Assembly: GCA_963779765.1 (NCBI GenBank)
Contig: CAVZZP010000002.1
Coordinates: 1 to 64,000, forward strand
Source of the DNA: Silicimonas sp963779765
GTDB taxonomy: Bacteria > Pseudomonadota > Alphaproteobacteria > Rhodobacterales > Rhodobacteraceae
DNA length: 64,000 bases
Direction of reading: 5' to 3'
The notes below the pieces were generated by a model, which was given only the letters and a program-made list of their open reading frames with translations, did not search any database and was not told where the DNA came from. Below are positions 63,105 through 64,000 of this stretch, one piece after another; the first letter of the stretch is position 1; every line of letters begins with the position of its first letter. Both the position numbers and the translations under genes were made by a program.

Positions 63105-64000
63105 GTGACGCCCCGGCTTCCCGACGCCCCCGAGGGCACGGCGACGGTGACCTGGGCGCTGGACGCAGGCTTCGCGCGCTGCACGCTGGTGTCGCTGTTT
63201 TCACTTCTGAGGAATGCGACATGCCCGGTCAGGGCCGTGTTCCTCTGCGCGGGCGACCTCGGCGATTTTCGGGATCGCGTCCGTCGGATCGCCGGGGCCT
63301 TTCGCGGCACCGATGCCGTCTTTCTCGACCCCGGCATCGCGTCGACGGACGACCGCAAGCACATCTCGGCGGCGACACTTCTGCGTCTTCGCTTGCCCGA
63401 AGTGATCGAAGGACGCGTGCTCTACCTCGACGGAGATACGCTGGTGCGGGCCGATGTCGCGCCCCTCTTCTTCACCGATCTCGAGGGCCAGCCCGTGGGG
63501 GCGGCGCCGGACCCCGCGGCCGTTCGATCCGCGGCAGCGATGCAGTGGCGCAACCTGCCTTGGTGGCGTCCTGGGCACATGCGCTTCATGTGGCACCTCC
63601 AGAGCCTCGGCATGCGCCGTCCTGGCGCCTACTTCAATGCGGGCGTGATGGTAATGGACTGCGCGCGTATCCGCGCGCTCGGGCTCGACACCGCGATGGC
63701 CGACGCCGACGCCGCGGGGCGCTATCACCTGCGCGACCAGGATCACCTGAATGTGGTCTTTCGGGATCGCGTCACTCTGATCGACCCCGCTTGGAACGCC
63801 ATCTGGGGCAACCAAAGGACCGGCGGGAGGCCGCTGCCCCCACTGGACGTCGACCGCTTCGCCGCCTCGCGCCGCGACCCCCGCATTCTGCACTTCACCG
63901 GGGCAGGCAAACCCTGGACCGCGCCACCCGAGACCTTGCGTGTGCCTAAATGGGCGCGAGAGTGGGTGGATGCCGAAGCCGCCCTCACGGCACTGGAGAC
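63105..64000 (+). CDS. family 8 glycosyltransferase, partial at window end
   Basis: Open to the window edge from GTG at 63105 (MTPRLPDAPEGTATVTWALD). The donor-binding DxD is YLDGDTLVRADVAPL. HISAATLLRLRLPEV precedes it, GAYFNAGVMVMDCARI follows, then QDHLNVVF and HFTGAGKPWTAPPE with the metal-binding His. This is the LgtC/GT8 pattern, so it probably adds galactose or glucose to a surface glycan. About 298 codons are visible. It starts seven bases after uraH, although its role seems unrelated. Confidence 0.85.
   Translation, partial: MTPRLPDAPEGTATVTWALDAGFARCTLVSLFSLLRNATCPVRAVFLCAGDLGDFRDRVRRIAGAFRGTDAVFLDPGIASTDDRKHISAATLLRLRLPEVIEGRVLYLDGDTLVRADVAPLFFTDLEGQPVGAAPDPAAVRSAAAMQWRNLPWWRPGHMRFMWHLQSLGMRRPGAYFNAGVMVMDCARIRALGLDTAMADADAAGRYHLRDQDHLNVVFRDRVTLIDPAWNAIWGNQRTGGRPLPPLDVDRFAASRRDPRILHFTGAGKPWTAPPETLRVPKWAREWVDAEAALTALE

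Overview
The window is mostly high-GC alphaproteobacterial DNA of the Rhodobacteraceae (Roseobacter/Rhodobacter) type. This rests on recognisable protein families: a VPLPA-type C-terminal sorting motif, a long TRAP large permease, B12-dependent NrdJ, an ED-pathway edd-eda pair, a low-cysteine DksA and DUF2852/DUF2927 proteins. I see no rRNA, CRISPR array, prophage or complete insertion sequence. The first ~650 bases are visibly AT-richer and carry part of an unrelated M28 peptidase-PDZ gene, so the sequence looks chimeric there. At least nine genes carry single-base frame disruptions (about 20 in all, mostly net +1). They fall in genes such as ilvB, ilvN, trpE, glnE and cheA, which points to uncorrected sequence errors rather than gene decay.

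Layout. 0.65-1.8 kb: end of a GH1 beta-glucosidase and glucokinase. 1.9-6.8 kb: chemotaxis operon (STAS protein, cheY, cheA, cheW, cheR, second cheY, small CheT-like protein) without cheB or cheD. 6.8-7.6 kb: non-coding stretch holding a sufD remnant. 7.6-13.4 kb: HNH nuclease, esterase, AlkA glycosylase, MFS carrier, peptide-type ABC binding protein and an entericidin-like lipoprotein. 13.5-19.1 kb: acyl-CoA ligase, DsbA-like protein and Bcr-type exporter in overlapping array, then ZapE and an FAD monooxygenase. 19.2-27.3 kb: DksA, MoxR ATPase, ArsR with two SRPBCC proteins, AEC carrier, GNAT, DUF2927 lipoprotein, CoxE-like VWA protein and M48 peptidase. 27.3-31.8 kb: PIN protein, RlmI, a 34-residue protein, and edd-eda.

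31.8-37.5 kb: GlnE, YbaK-type deacylase, DUF2852, RDD and the Bpt N-degron transferase. 37.5-41.9 kb: TRAP transporter operon of the 2-oxoacid type. 42.4-45.4 kb: ilvB-creA-ilvN preceded by a 16-residue Val/Leu leader peptide and an attenuator hairpin. 45.5-52.7 kb: HTH regulator, nrdJ with NrdR-box-like sites, a VPLPA-type surface protein, tRNA-Pro(TGG), DUF192 and a double cold-shock protein. 52.8-58.3 kb: pdxH, fabI, xanthine phosphoribosyltransferase, PpiD/SurA-like foldase and trpE. 58.3-63.1 kb: ureide (purine) catabolism with ureidoglycine aminohydrolase, ureidoglycolate lyase, a PuuE-UraD fusion, an NCS2 permease and HIU hydrolase. A GT8 glycosyltransferase runs off the right end.

The strongest leads are the cheT-like gene in a che operon lacking cheB/cheD, the ilv leader/attenuator, paired inverted repeats around the DUF2852 promoter, a perfect palindrome before the HTH regulator, NrdR-box-like sites with a structured leader before nrdJ, and the chimeric left end.
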